Assembly: GCA_900769875.1 (NCBI GenBank)
Contig: CAAGII010000160.1
Location: forward strand, 1-64,000
Direction of reading: 5' to 3'
Length of the DNA stretch: 64,000 nucleotides
DNA from: Clostridia bacterium
Lineage (GTDB): Bacteria > Bacillota > Clostridia > Christensenellales > Aristaeellaceae
Shown one piece after another: positions 46,935 to 55,770 of this stretch. A program made the position numbers and the translations under genes. The notes beneath the pieces are model-generated. The model saw only the letters and a list, made by a program, of their open reading frames with translations, ran no database searches and was not told the origin of the DNA. How positions within the stretch are numbered: position 1 is the stretch's first letter; each line of letters begins with the position of its first letter.

Positions 46935-47339
46935 ATGGCAACCACCTATCATCTGCAGATCGTCACGCCGGATCACATGGCTTTTGACGGGCAGGCTGAG
47001 CGCATCCTTCTGCGCACGGTCGAGGGAGACATCTGTATTCTTGCGCATCACATTGATTATGCCGCCCCGCTCGGCATCGGCGTAGCCCGTATGACCGACG
47101 CGGAGGGGAATGTCCGCGAGGCTGCCTGCAACGGCGGGCTTGTGAGCGTACACAACGGCGAGGTGCGCGTGATGGCCGCGACCTATGAGTGGGCGGATGA
47201 AATTGATCTCGCGCGCGCCGAAAAGGCGCAGCAGAAGGCGCAGGAGAAGCTGAACACCCTCAGGCGCAACGATCAGGAATACTGGATGATGGAAGCAAAG
47301 CTCAAACGAGCGATCACCCGTATCCACGTCAAGCAATAA
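46935..47339 (+). CDS. atpC: F-type ATP synthase subunit epsilon
   Basis: A 134-residue rotor subunit. The N-terminal beta sandwich (LQIVTPDHMAFDGQAERILL, GDICILAHHID) is followed by a C-terminal helical pair rich in Ala, Gln, Lys and Arg that can inhibit ATP hydrolysis. Last gene of the operon; its terminator begins 15 bases after the stop. Confidence 0.95.
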   Translation: MATTYHLQIVTPDHMAFDGQAERILLRTVEGDICILAHHIDYAAPLGIGVARMTDAEGNVREAACNGGLVSVHNGEVRVMAATYEWADEIDLARAEKAQQKAQEKLNTLRRNDQEYWMMEAKLKRAITRIHVKQ

Positions 47340-47353
47340 TGAACCGTCAAGTA

Positions 47354-47389
47354 AAAAGCATTCGCATGGCAAGTCGTGCGAATGCTTTT
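47354..47389 (+). terminator. Terminator of the ATP synthase operon
   Basis: AAAAGCATTCGCA and TGCGAATGCTTTT arms with a ten-base loop, then GCTTTATT. A group II intron remnant begins directly after it. Confidence 0.9.
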
Positions 47390-47394
47390 GCTTT

Positions 47395-48048
47395 ATTCGC
47401 CCGGCGGCGCACGTTTCTAAAGGATGAAAGGCCCGAATCCGCCCGGCAGCGGGAAGGAGACAGACGAAGGCAAGGGTGTCCGTCGTGAGGCGGAATCCGA
47501 AGGAAGCCGGATGTGGGAGAAGGCTAACCACGGGCAAACCTCTGGCCTGACGAACAGAAACCGCATAGAAGGCTATATGCGAGGGTGAGGCCGCAAAGCA
47601 AGTAGAAGCTCAATAGCTGCACGGAATCGCATGTGATCGATGCGGCAGGTAGACGGAGGGAAAGATACGTGTGGTACCCGGGGAGGACTGCGCGGAACGC
47701 GCCGAAAGGCAAACAAGGGAGCGCCGGGAGTGGACGGGATGACCGTAGAAGAAGCGCTTCCATGGCTTAAGGAACACGGCAAAGAAATGACCGAGGCAAT
47801 CCAAAGCGCAAAGTACAAGCCAACGCCGGTGAGGCGGAAGGAAATTCCGAAGCCGGGCGGAGGCGTACGGTGAACACAGGAGCCGTGAAAAGAGGCATCA
47901 CGAACGAAAGACTCACGCGCGCGGGATTCTTTGAACGCTCCCCGGCGTATGAGTCGATTTGTTCTGCTTGTATTGGACGCGCCGTGTCCCGAACGGAACG
48001 CACGGTGCGGTGAGAGGACGGGGAGAGTCACCCCCTCTGCTCGAACGC
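47395..48048 (+). mobile_element. Decayed group II intron
   Basis: The 5' part (AAAGGATGAAAGGCCCGAATCC, given in part, then GGCAAGGGTGTCCGTCGTGAGG and GAACAGAAACCGCATA) matches the domain I pattern of bacterial group II introns. It leads into a truncated reverse transcriptase frame, then a domain V-like stem at about 47977-48010 (GCGCCGTG ... GCACGGTGCG) and a domain VI-like hairpin at 48012-48037 with unpaired AC, ending CTCTGCTCGA. Most of the maturase gene is deleted, so it cannot move by itself. It lies just after the atp terminator, the preferred kind of target for class C introns. Exact ends are approximate. Confidence 0.75.
47640..47873 (+). pseudogene. Group II intron reverse transcriptase/maturase, N-terminal remnant
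   Basis: The 77-codon frame contains KANKGAPGVDGMTVEEALPW and KYKPTPVRRKEIPKPGGGVR, the RT0-RT1 opening of LtrA-type maturases. It stops immediately after GGVR, where an intact protein continues for about 350 more residues with the YADD catalytic site, X and endonuclease domains. None of those is present in any frame before the domain V-like stem, so this is a deletion remnant. Confidence 0.85.
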
Positions 48049-48204
48049 CGGTTGGTATCGCCGGTTCCTTTCCCGCTCCATCCGCAGCGTCACGGCGCAG
48101 GATTTCTCGCAATGGTGAAAGCCATTTCCCCCACTTTTCTGAAAAGCGTCGATAAAAACTGATCCGATTCGCGTCTATATCAATGAAAAGGGGGTGATCG
48201 CATC

Positions 48205-48723
48205 ATGCAGGCAGTCAAGGATCCGGGCTGTGGACATGAAGAAGCGATTGAACGAATGGTGAATGAATGGCAGTTGCCGCTCCTGCGGCTTTGCTATATT
48301 CAGCTGCGGGATCAGGGGCTGGCAGAGGATGCGGTGCAAGAAACGTTCCTGAAGGCATTCCGCGGCATACAATCCTTTCGGGGGGAATGCAGCGAAAAGA
48401 CATGGCTGACCCGGATTGCCGTCAACACCTGCCGAGACATGCAGCGTGGCGGATGGTTCCGGCATATTGACCGCCGCGTCACCCTTGATATGCTGCCGGA
48501 GGCTGCCTCGCAGCCGCCCGAGGAATACTCTGACTTAACGCTGGCTGTCATCAATTTGCCGCGCAAATATCGTGAAGCGATGATGCTGTACTACTATCAG
48601 GACATGGACACGGCGGAGATCGGCATGGTGCTTGGCATTGCCCAATCCACCGTCTCCAATCGACTGCGAAAAGGCAGAGAGCTGCTGCGCAAAACGCTTG
48701 AGAGGAGGGATCCGAATGCTTGA
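48205..48723 (+). CDS. ECF-type RNA polymerase sigma factor
   Basis: A 172-residue extracytoplasmic-function sigma factor. Region 2 includes YIQLRDQGLAEDAVQETFLK and FRGECSEKTWLTRIAVNTCR; region 4 includes INLPRKYREAMMLYYYQDMD and the helix-turn-helix TAEIGMVLGIAQSTVSNRLR. ATG follows AGGGGGTGA. Its stop overlaps the start of the next gene, which looks like its membrane anti-sigma partner. A convincing self-regulated ECF promoter was not found upstream; AAAACT...CGTC near 48155-48175 is only a weak match. Confidence 0.93.
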   Translation: MQAVKDPGCGHEEAIERMVNEWQLPLLRLCYIQLRDQGLAEDAVQETFLKAFRGIQSFRGECSEKTWLTRIAVNTCRDMQRGGWFRHIDRRVTLDMLPEAASQPPEEYSDLTLAVINLPRKYREAMMLYYYQDMDTAEIGMVLGIAQSTVSNRLRKGRELLRKTLERRDPNA

Positions 48724-51460
48724 TGAACTGAATCGGAAGGATTTTCACAAGGCTGTGGATGCAACGCTGTCCGGCCTTCAGCCGGATCCCCTGCTGTACC
48801 GGCGCGTAGCGGCGCGCATGCGGGAAGGAGAAGGAAAGGTGAAACGAAAGGTATCCGCAACGCTGGTGATTGCCCTTATCATCGTGATGATGGGCGCTGT
48901 GGCGGTTGCAGCCACACTGCTGAGCCATCAGGAGGTGGTTGAGCAGATCGCGATTCCCATGGCGGTACACAACGACGGAAGGGTGGGCGTCAATCCATCC
49001 TATACTGTGGAAGAGCTGGGCGAAGTGGTTCGCACGCTGAATGAAAACGGAATCACGCTGGAGGAAAACAGCACCGTCATGCAGCTGCTTCAAAACGGGC
49101 AGGGCTATTATGAGGAAGAAACGCTCATGGAAATCTGCCGTCTGGCCTTTGGCGGCAATTATTTCACATGGACGCTGGAACAGCAGGACTGGTTTGAAGG
49201 CCTGATGGTTCAGTGCGGTTTTCACGAAACGCACATCCCCCGTATGCCCGGTAGCGACAACATGACCTACGAGGATGCGGAGGCCTTCGCGTTTGAAAGG
49301 CTCAGGCAGGCATACGGTCAGGAGCTGGCGGTTGAGGATCGCACCCAATACCGGCTGAGCCGCCAGTTCTACCACGATATCGAGCAAGGCGGGAGAGCCG
49401 CGTGGAGCTTCACCCTGGAGCCCTTGAACGTGCTGCTTGGGCGGTATCATATCCAGTTTGCGGATGAAGACCCCGAAAGCACCGTCAAGATTCGCGCAAG
49501 CATTCCGGACTGGACAAAGCCCTACACCGGCGATCAGCTGCTGGGGCAGTTCACAAGTGTGCATTCGTGGGACGCCGGCAGGTGGCCGCAGTCCGTGTGG
49601 CAGCATCTCCATGCAATGATGCAGGGCGCCTCTCTTTCAACGGACGACTACAGCTATACCGTCTGCAAGGGGTATCTCCTGACCGATTACCCGGAAGAGA
49701 CGGCAAACGAAATCACCCGCGATGAGGCGATCCGCATTGGCAGGGAGGCTCTTCATCTGGATCGGGCGGCGTTTGACTCCGCGGTGCTGACCGAATACGA
49801 GGGCAGCAGAGCATGGCTGGTGGGCATGGTCATCAATCAGGCCGGGGACGAGGAAAACGACGAGGAAGCCGGAAGCTATGTGATTGCCATCGACAGCGCG
49901 TCCGGGCAGGTGCAGAGCATCCGCAAAAGCAATGCCGATGACGACGCGTCCTTCGCCTTTGTGCCGCAGGCCGCCTATGAAAAGGCATGGGAGGGAGTGC
50001 TGAAAAACAGCGACTACATCCGTATTGCGCGGGAGGCGCTGGAAAAAGCATATCCCAGCCTGGACATGGAAGCCTATACCATCTCCGACCGGGGCGGGCC
50101 GAACCATCTGCTGAACTTCGCTTCCACATCCATCCATCAGGGGAATGCGTCCGTCACCGTGACGGCAGGGGGCGCGGTGCTGGATGTGTCCGCAGATACG
50201 CAACCGCTGACCGGCGACAACATCATCAAGCGCTTTTCCTCCGCCTACGGCTTCTTCGGGCACTGGCATCAGGACGTCTGGGTTCAGCTGGGGCAGGAAA
50301 TGGAAGCGCTGCATCCGACTGGCTATGAAAGCCTGCCGCTCAAGCAGACCAGCTATCCCCGCGAGGATAGCGTGACCATCCGCCATGAAAGGGCGCAGGA
50401 TCTGGCCATCATCGCAAGCGGCAAACGAACGGCAGAGGTGAATACCTGCGTGCTCGTTTCATCCAATCCACACCCGGTATGGATCATCCGCCTGATTACC
50501 GACGAGCCGGACGATCCCGTGTACGGCGTGGACGCTGAAACCGGTGATATTCTGTTCACCGAGCACTACAAGACCGATTACACGCCTCGATACGTCCTGT
50601 ACTCTCTGCCCGAAACATGGCGCGCCATCGAGCTGGAGCATCTTGGCGCAGCGCACATGGCGAAGATCGCCATCACGCACAGCTTTGGGGACATGTGGCT
50701 GGACGAGCCCGAAATCGACGTTGACAACGCCGAAAACTGGGAACTGCAACAGGACGGCCTCATCGTCAGGTACATCGGCCGCTGGGCCGGGATGGACAGC
50801 TACGAGGTGGAGCTGGATCAAAGCGGCTTTGTACTCCGCTGCGAAAAAACGCGCTCACCCAGCACAGCACCAAAGCCTGACACTGCGCCCGAAGCCAGCG
50901 GCGGAGTCATTCCCACACCCACGCCGCAGCCGGACGGGAAGCCGTGGTTCTTCGGCATGGATTTCGCGGACGCCGCGTTCTGGGCGCAAATGGAGAACAA
51001 AATGGCGGCCTACGGCGTAACGGCAGCCAACTGGCGCGAAAAGGAGCAGGAATGGACGCGGTTGTACGGCGCTTCCGATCAATGGCCGCTGGATTGCCAG
51101 GTTCTGGAATACTTCATGTCCCAGACAGATGCGCGGATGCTGCAGGACGGCTACCCGATCTTCCCGCAAGAGGGCAAGAAGAACCGTGATGAAATCTACG
51201 TTCTCGCGCGGGAAGCCTTCCATCAGGAGGCGGACGCGGCCAAGGGTGCGGCGTGGGTCGATCAGCTGAGCTGCAGCGGCATGATGTGGTCTGACGGCTA
51301 TGATGTATCCACCGGCGAGGTCATTGAAGAGCCCATCTGGTATATCAACATGCAGATGTATGACGAGGAGCATCAATATTGGTGTGAAAAAGGCTTTGTT
51401 ATCCTGAACGAGGATGGCGTTGTGCTGAACTGCTCGCTTGAGCTGGCGAGCAACGGCTGA
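48716..51460 (+). CDS. Very large membrane protein, probable anti-sigma factor with PepSY-like repeats
   Basis: A 914-residue single-pass protein coupled to the ECF sigma gene by an eight-base overlap. Residues 1-~42 are cytoplasmic (LDELNRKDFHKAVDATLSGL), the length of a small anti-sigma domain. One membrane helix (SATLVIALIIVMMGAVAVAA) is followed by ~850 outside residues. These contain several PepSY-like units, for example around ITRDEAIRIGREALHLDRAA, DYIRIAREALEKAYPSLDME and VYGVDAETGDILFTEHY, a Thr/Pro linker near 725-750 and a Trp-rich C-terminal part. The whole is far larger than usual anti-sigma factors; a sensor role is inferred. Confidence 0.75.
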   Translation: MLDELNRKDFHKAVDATLSGLQPDPLLYRRVAARMREGEGKVKRKVSATLVIALIIVMMGAVAVAATLLSHQEVVEQIAIPMAVHNDGRVGVNPSYTVEELGEVVRTLNENGITLEENSTVMQLLQNGQGYYEEETLMEICRLAFGGNYFTWTLEQQDWFEGLMVQCGFHETHIPRMPGSDNMTYEDAEAFAFERLRQAYGQELAVEDRTQYRLSRQFYHDIEQGGRAAWSFTLEPLNVLLGRYHIQFADEDPESTVKIRASIPDWTKPYTGDQLLGQFTSVHSWDAGRWPQSVWQHLHAMMQGASLSTDDYSYTVCKGYLLTDYPEETANEITRDEAIRIGREALHLDRAAFDSAVLTEYEGSRAWLVGMVINQAGDEENDEEAGSYVIAIDSASGQVQSIRKSNADDDASFAFVPQAAYEKAWEGVLKNSDYIRIAREALEKAYPSLDMEAYTISDRGGPNHLLNFASTSIHQGNASVTVTAGGAVLDVSADTQPLTGDNIIKRFSSAYGFFGHWHQDVWVQLGQEMEALHPTGYESLPLKQTSYPREDSVTIRHERAQDLAIIASGKRTAEVNTCVLVSSNPHPVWIIRLITDEPDDPVYGVDAETGDILFTEHYKTDYTPRYVLYSLPETWRAIELEHLGAAHMAKIAITHSFGDMWLDEPEIDVDNAENWELQQDGLIVRYIGRWAGMDSYEVELDQSGFVLRCEKTRSPSTAPKPDTAPEASGGVIPTPTPQPDGKPWFFGMDFADAAFWAQMENKMAAYGVTAANWREKEQEWTRLYGASDQWPLDCQVLEYFMSQTDARMLQDGYPIFPQEGKKNRDEIYVLAREAFHQEADAAKGAAWVDQLSCSGMMWSDGYDVSTGEVIEEPIWYINMQMYDEEHQYWCEKGFVILNEDGVVLNCSLELASNG

Positions 51461-51505
51461 TAGCGCAAAAGGTTCCCAGCCAGGGAATGTCTGGCGGGGA
51501 AAGCT

Positions 51506-51540
51506 CCTGAGAGGAGGGGGGAATCACCCCCTCCTACTTG
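51506..51540 (+). repeat. Hairpin resembling a group II intron domain VI 3' end
   Basis: TGAGAGGAGGGGG, GAATCA loop and CCCCCTCCT followed by ACTTGATTT closely parallel the 3' end of the intron at 48010-48045 (TGAGAGGACGGGG ... ACCCCCTCTGCTCGA). It may be a second intron remnant; it may also act as the transcription end for the convergent genes on either side, though there is no T tract. Confidence 0.45.
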
Positions 51541-51571
51541 ATTTGTATGCAACTGATTCAATGGATGGATT

Positions 51572-53059
51572 CTACAACAGGATGCAGATCATACCGGCGT
51601 CACCCTCATTGACCATACGGCCAAGGGTTTCCTGTACCTTCTGACGGGCGTCATCGGGAATGCGCGCGAGCTTTCCAGCCAGCTCCTCCTGCACCATGTC
51701 CGAAAGGCTTCGGCCGAAGAAATTGGTTTCCCAAAGCTGCTGTGGATCTCTGTCCATGGTATCTTGCAAATAGGCTGCCAGCTCCTCGGACTGCTTTTGC
51801 GTACCGACGATGGGTGTAACCTCGCTCTCCATATCCACCTGAATCATGTGGAGACTGGGCGCATGCGCCTTCATTTTCACGCCCCATTGACCGCCTTGCT
51901 TGACAAGCTGCGGTGGATCAATCACAGTTTCCGATATCAACGGCTTGACAATCCCGTAGCCGGTAGCAGCCACTTGGCTGAGCGCATCCGCTACCTGATT
52001 GTAGCCGGCCTTGGCATTCATCAGCTCCTTCATCAGAGAAAGGAGATGCGCTTCGGAGCGGATGGGCGTACCGCATTCCTCACCAAGAATACGGGTGAAG
52101 AGTCCATCAGCAAGCGGTAGGGTGATGCTGATCTTTCCTTCGCCAGGGCTGACGGCTGTTGGTCGCGGCGTCAGCACATATTCGGAGGCAGCGAACGCTT
52201 CGTCAAGCAGGTCTGTCTCGCGCATTTTTCTCGGCGTCTTTGCCGAGGTGCGGATATCGCTGATGACATGCGCTGCGAGCCAGTGATCGTCATCCAGCGC
52301 TGAGAGCCATGCAGGTGCGTCAATGCACACTTCGCGCAGGGGGAACTCAAGCAGTACGCTTTCAAGCACATACTGAATATCCTCCATGGTCATTTCCTTG
52401 ACATTCATCAGCATCACAGGGATATCATAAGCGCTTTCAAGCTGATCACGCAGCGAAAGGCTTTCAGCGGCTCGCGGCGTGGCGGAATTAAGTATGAGCA
52501 CAAAGGGCTTGCCAGTTGCCTTCATATCCCGGATTACGCGCTGCTCGGCGTCCGTATAGGCGGATCTCGGCAGATCTGCAATGCTGCCATCGGTTGTCAC
52601 CACAACGCCGATGGTGGCGTGATCGCTCATGACCCGTCGCGTACCAACCTCCGCGGCCTGATCAAACGGGATGCTCTGATCGAACCACGGCGTCTGCACC
52701 ATTCGCGCGGATTGCCCTTCCGCGGTGCCGAGTGCGCCGGGAATCATGTATCCGACGCTGTCCACCAGTCGGATATGAACAGAAGCATGGTCGCTGAGCG
52801 GAACAGTGACGGCTTCGTTCGGCACAAACTTTGGCTGAGTGGTCATGATGGTACGACCCGAACCGGACTGTGGAAGCTCATCCTCCAGCCGCTCGCGACG
52901 ATAGCCCTGCGGAAGCCGTGGAAGAACCAGCTGCTCCATGAATCGGGTGATGAAGGTGCTTTTACCGCTGCGTACCGGCCCGACAACACCAATGTAGACG
53001 TCGCCGTCGGTGCGCTCCGCGATATCTCGATACAGATCGAATGTTGGCTGCTGCTCCAT
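51572..53059 (-). CDS. spoIVA: Stage IV sporulation protein A
   Basis: The 495-residue ATPase that coats the forespore and forms the base of the spore coat in the mother cell. The N-terminal TRAFAC GTPase-like domain has Walker A VGPVRSGKSTFITRF, the sensor threonine region PKFVPNEAVTVPL, and VDSVGYMIPGA. The C terminus ends in GDAGMICILL, the normal hydrophobic tail needed for localisation. RBS GAGGAGGG precedes the ATG. A SigE-like promoter sits upstream. It lies downstream of gpr on the same strand. Confidence 0.97.
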   Translation of the reverse strand: MEQQPTFDLYRDIAERTDGDVYIGVVGPVRSGKSTFITRFMEQLVLPRLPQGYRRERLEDELPQSGSGRTIMTTQPKFVPNEAVTVPLSDHASVHIRLVDSVGYMIPGALGTAEGQSARMVQTPWFDQSIPFDQAAEVGTRRVMSDHATIGVVVTTDGSIADLPRSAYTDAEQRVIRDMKATGKPFVLILNSATPRAAESLSLRDQLESAYDIPVMLMNVKEMTMEDIQYVLESVLLEFPLREVCIDAPAWLSALDDDHWLAAHVISDIRTSAKTPRKMRETDLLDEAFAASEYVLTPRPTAVSPGEGKISITLPLADGLFTRILGEECGTPIRSEAHLLSLMKELMNAKAGYNQVADALSQVAATGYGIVKPLISETVIDPPQLVKQGGQWGVKMKAHAPSLHMIQVDMESEVTPIVGTQKQSEELAAYLQDTMDRDPQQLWETNFFGRSLSDMVQEELAGKLARIPDDARQKVQETLGRMVNEGDAGMICILL

Positions 53060-53090
53060 GTTCCTGTCCCTCCTCGTCTGCGCTTATCCC

Positions 53091-53120
53091 ATGTGTATGG
53101 ACGAGGAGATGGGTTTATGC
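53091..53120 (-). promoter_or_regulatory. SigE-like (mother cell) promoter of spoIVA
   Basis: On the minus strand GCATAAA (53120-53114), a 14 nt spacer and CATACACAT (53099-53091), close to the B. subtilis SigE pattern (ATA-type -35, 14 nt, CATACA-T -10). This is the compartment in which spoIVA is expressed. Confidence 0.55.
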
Positions 53121-53157
53121 AAACGCGGGCAATCAGGCGATCAGTAGCATCCTCCAA

Positions 53158-54045
53158 TCAATGAAGCAGATGCGACAGTTCTTCAAGCGTGTATTCATCA
53201 TGCAGTGCGGCGTTGATTGCCAGCGCCAGCATATCGGAAAGTCCTGCAACGAGCGTATCAATATCCCGTGGCGTAACGACCATTTCACCTGCAATGCCGT
53301 TGGTTAGTTGGGTCGCCATGCGATCGGCCGAATCCTCATCCATTTCGCTGGATAGCAGGCGATGCAATGCGTCACGGACAATTGTCGATGCATACACCAC
53401 CATCGGTATGCCAAGCGCGATCACAGGTATGTGAAGCGTCTCTTTGCAAATGGCTCTGCGGTGATTCCCGACGCCGCTTCCGGGCTGGATGCCTGTGTCG
53501 GTTAACTGTACGGTGGTACAGATGTGGCTGCTTTCCATGGCTGCCAGCGCATCCACGACCACGACTGCGGAGGGATGAATCCTTTCGCAGATGCCAAGCA
53601 CCATTTCGGCTGTTTCAACGCCTGTGATTCCCAGCACGCCTGGAGCAAACGCGCACACGCTTCGCAAACCGCTTGAAGGCATATGCCTTGTGACAAGCAC
53701 ACCGTCCACCACTTTTCCGCCAAGCGCATCGGAGGTGAGATTGCGGTTGCCAAGTCCCAGCACAAGAATATCGCCCTTTCCCGGAAGCATCCTGCGCAAT
53801 TCACGGGCGATCAGGTCTGACAAAGGCATGCGTTCCTCAGGCGTCAGGGTGGGCAAAAGCGGATGTGTCAGCGTCCAGTAGGTACCCTGCGGCTTCCCAA
53901 GCAGATGAGCGCCCTGAGAGCTGCAAATGCGAACATAGGTTGTCTCCGCCTGGCCGTGACGTGTGGTCTCTACCTTCACACCGCTGATTCCGGCAGGATG
54001 GCGAAGCGTACGCTCCATGGCAAGATCGGTGCGGTACAAATTCAT
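53158..54045 (-). CDS. gpr: Germination protease (GPR) for small acid-soluble proteins
   Basis: A 295-residue member of peptidase family A25 that degrades SASPs at germination. The propeptide start NLYRTDLAMERT is typical, and the body has GDILVLGLGNRNLTSDALGG, RHMPSSGL, FAPGVLGITGVETAEM, and VVVDALAAM. The ATG at 54045 has GGGAGGG upstream; a longer frame to 54108 was rejected. Two of its likely substrates, the SASPs, are encoded at 62.5-63.1 kb. A SigG-like promoter (GCATC, 18 nt, CACCCTA) may lie 30-60 bases upstream but is weak. Confidence 0.95.
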   Translation of the reverse strand: MNLYRTDLAMERTLRHPAGISGVKVETTRHGQAETTYVRICSSQGAHLLGKPQGTYWTLTHPLLPTLTPEERMPLSDLIARELRRMLPGKGDILVLGLGNRNLTSDALGGKVVDGVLVTRHMPSSGLRSVCAFAPGVLGITGVETAEMVLGICERIHPSAVVVVDALAAMESSHICTTVQLTDTGIQPGSGVGNHRRAICKETLHIPVIALGIPMVVYASTIVRDALHRLLSSEMDEDSADRMATQLTNGIAGEMVVTPRDIDTLVAGLSDMLALAINAALHDEYTLEELSHLLH

Positions 54046-54143
54046 CACGCGTTCCCTCCCGGCTTCACTTTGCATATAGGGTGTCCATCTCCGCGTGTCA
54101 TGATGCACGCAGGCAAAAATCGTGTACTTTCGGTGTTTGCCAC

Positions 54144-54172
54144 TTGCTTAAAGCGTGACGATTGGTTACAAT
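54144..54172 (+). promoter_or_regulatory. Promoter of icd
   Basis: TTGCTT (54144-54149), 17 nt spacer, TACAAT (54167-54172). Confidence 0.68.
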
Positions 54173-54181
54173 ATTCAAGTA

Positions 54182-54233
54182 CATTCCACGGCTGTATCAT
54201 GGAATGCCAACCCTTCGGCGGAGTTTCTCCGCC
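54182..54233 (+). promoter_or_regulatory. Two-hairpin 5' leader of icd
   Basis: CATTCCA / TGGAATG (54182-54206) and GGCGGA / TCCGCC (54217-54233) form two consecutive stems ending ten bases before the ribosome site AAAGGA. They may stabilise the mRNA or control translation; no known riboswitch was recognised. Confidence 0.4.
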
Positions 54234-54253
54234 ATGATGAAAGGACGACCGTC

Positions 54254-55741
54254 ATGCAGAAAATTCAGATGACCACGCCACTGGTTGAAATGGATGGCGA
54301 CGAAATGACCCGTATCCTCTGGAAGGATATTAAGGATATGCTGATTCTTCCCTTTGTGGATCTCAAGACCGAGTATTACGATCTTGGGCTGCCAAACCGC
54401 GACGCGACGGGAGATCAGGTGACCATCGACAGCGCCAAAGCCACGCAGAAGTACGGTGTAGCGGTTAAGTGCGCGACCATTACGCCCAATGCACAGCGGA
54501 TGACGGAGTACAATCTGCATGAGATGTGGAAGAGCCCGAACGGTACCATCCGTGCCATCCTTGATGGCACGGTGTTTCGCGCCCCCATCCTGGTCAAGGG
54601 CGTGCATCCCACGGTGAGGACATGGGAAAAGCCGATCACCATTGCGCGTCATGCTTATGGCGATGTGTACAAGAACGTGGAGATCAAAGTACCCGGCGCG
54701 GGCAAGGCGGAGCTGGTGTTTACCGGCGCTGATGGTCAGGAAATCCGCAAGACCATTCTTGATTTCAAGGGATCCGGTATCCTACAGGGTCTGCACAATA
54801 TCGATCAATCCATTGAAAGCTTTGCCCACGCATGTTTCCAATATGCCCTGAGTGTCAAACAGGATCTGTGGTTCTCCACCAAGGACACCATTTCCAAGAC
54901 CTACGATCACCGCTTCAAGGATATTTTTCAGGAGATCTTTGACCGCGACTACAGGCAGGCGTTTCAGGAAGCGGGCATCACCTATTTCTACACCCTCATC
55001 GACGATGCCGTGGCGCGCGTGGTGCGCAGCAAGGGCGGGTTCATCTGGGCTTGTAAGAATTATGATGGTGATGTGATGAGCGATATGGTGGCTACCGCCT
55101 TTGGCAGCCTTGCTATGATGACCAGCGTGCTGGTCAGCCCGGACGGCAAGTACGAGTATGAGGCGGCACATGGTACGGTGACACGCCATTACTACAAGCA
55201 CCTTGCAGGTGAGGAAACCAGCACCAATCCTGTGGCGACCATCTTTGCGTGGAGCGGCGCCCTCCGCAAGCGCGGAGAGATGGATCAGTTGCCTGATCTT
55301 GTCGAGTTTGCCGATCTTCTGGAGCAGGCAACCATCGGCACCATCGAAAGCGGCGTGATGACCAAGGATCTCGCCGCACTGTGGGAGGGCAAGTGCCGCG
55401 CGGTGAACAGCCGCGAGTTCCTCGCCGCGATTGCCGAGAACCTCTCCGCCGCCTACAATGAGGATGACGACGAGGCAGATGTGGTGACCATGACCCTGGA
55501 GGACGGTACACAGGCCGATTTTGAGCTTGTCTATCGCGCCCAGCTCGGCGATGATGAATACGCTGTGTTCGTACCCCTGGCGGAGGATGATGATGTGGTG
55601 ATGGTCTGTCAGGTGCTCTATGACGAGGATACGAACGAGGAAGCCTTCGTGCAGGCAGATGACGAAGCTGCCGAGACAGTCTTCGAGCTGTTCAAGGATG
55701 ATTGTGGCGATTTGTACAATTTCGTCGATGATGATGAATAA
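54254..55741 (+). CDS. icd: NADP-dependent isocitrate dehydrogenase fused to a DUF1292 domain
   Basis: Oxidises isocitrate to 2-oxoglutarate and CO2. Residues 1-~402 are a type II isocitrate dehydrogenase: [35 protein letters not shown] for isocitrate, [20 protein letters not shown] and [20 protein letters not shown], whose Arg-His pair fits NADP. Residues ~403-495 are a very acidic DUF1292-like domain ([32 protein letters not shown]). Normal enzymes of this type stop near residue 402. The ATG at 54254 has AAAGGA eight bases upstream. A free DUF1292 gene follows 29 bases later. Confidence 0.93.
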   Translation: MQKIQMTTPLVEMDGDEMTRILWKDIKDMLILPFVDLKTEYYDLGLPNRDATGDQVTIDSAKATQKYGVAVKCATITPNAQRMTEYNLHEMWKSPNGTIRAILDGTVFRAPILVKGVHPTVRTWEKPITIARHAYGDVYKNVEIKVPGAGKAELVFTGADGQEIRKTILDFKGSGILQGLHNIDQSIESFAHACFQYALSVKQDLWFSTKDTISKTYDHRFKDIFQEIFDRDYRQAFQEAGITYFYTLIDDAVARVVRSKGGFIWACKNYDGDVMSDMVATAFGSLAMMTSVLVSPDGKYEYEAAHGTVTRHYYKHLAGEETSTNPVATIFAWSGALRKRGEMDQLPDLVEFADLLEQATIGTIESGVMTKDLAALWEGKCRAVNSREFLAAIAENLSAAYNEDDDEADVVTMTLEDGTQADFELVYRAQLGDDEYAVFVPLAEDDDVVMVCQVLYDEDTNEEAFVQADDEAAETVFELFKDDCGDLYNFVDDDE

Positions 55742-55770
55742 GAGAACCGGACATAAAGGAGCGAAGCGGC

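Noticed and set aside
47400..48200. A novel structured RNA behind the atp operon
   Set aside because: The conserved domain I words, the LtrA fragment and the domain V/VI-like stems explain the region as a group II intron remnant.
48632..48715. Earlier start for the large anti-sigma-like protein
   Set aside because: It would overlap the sigma factor gene by about 90 bases; the ATG at 48716 has GGAGG at seven bases and the usual short overlap.
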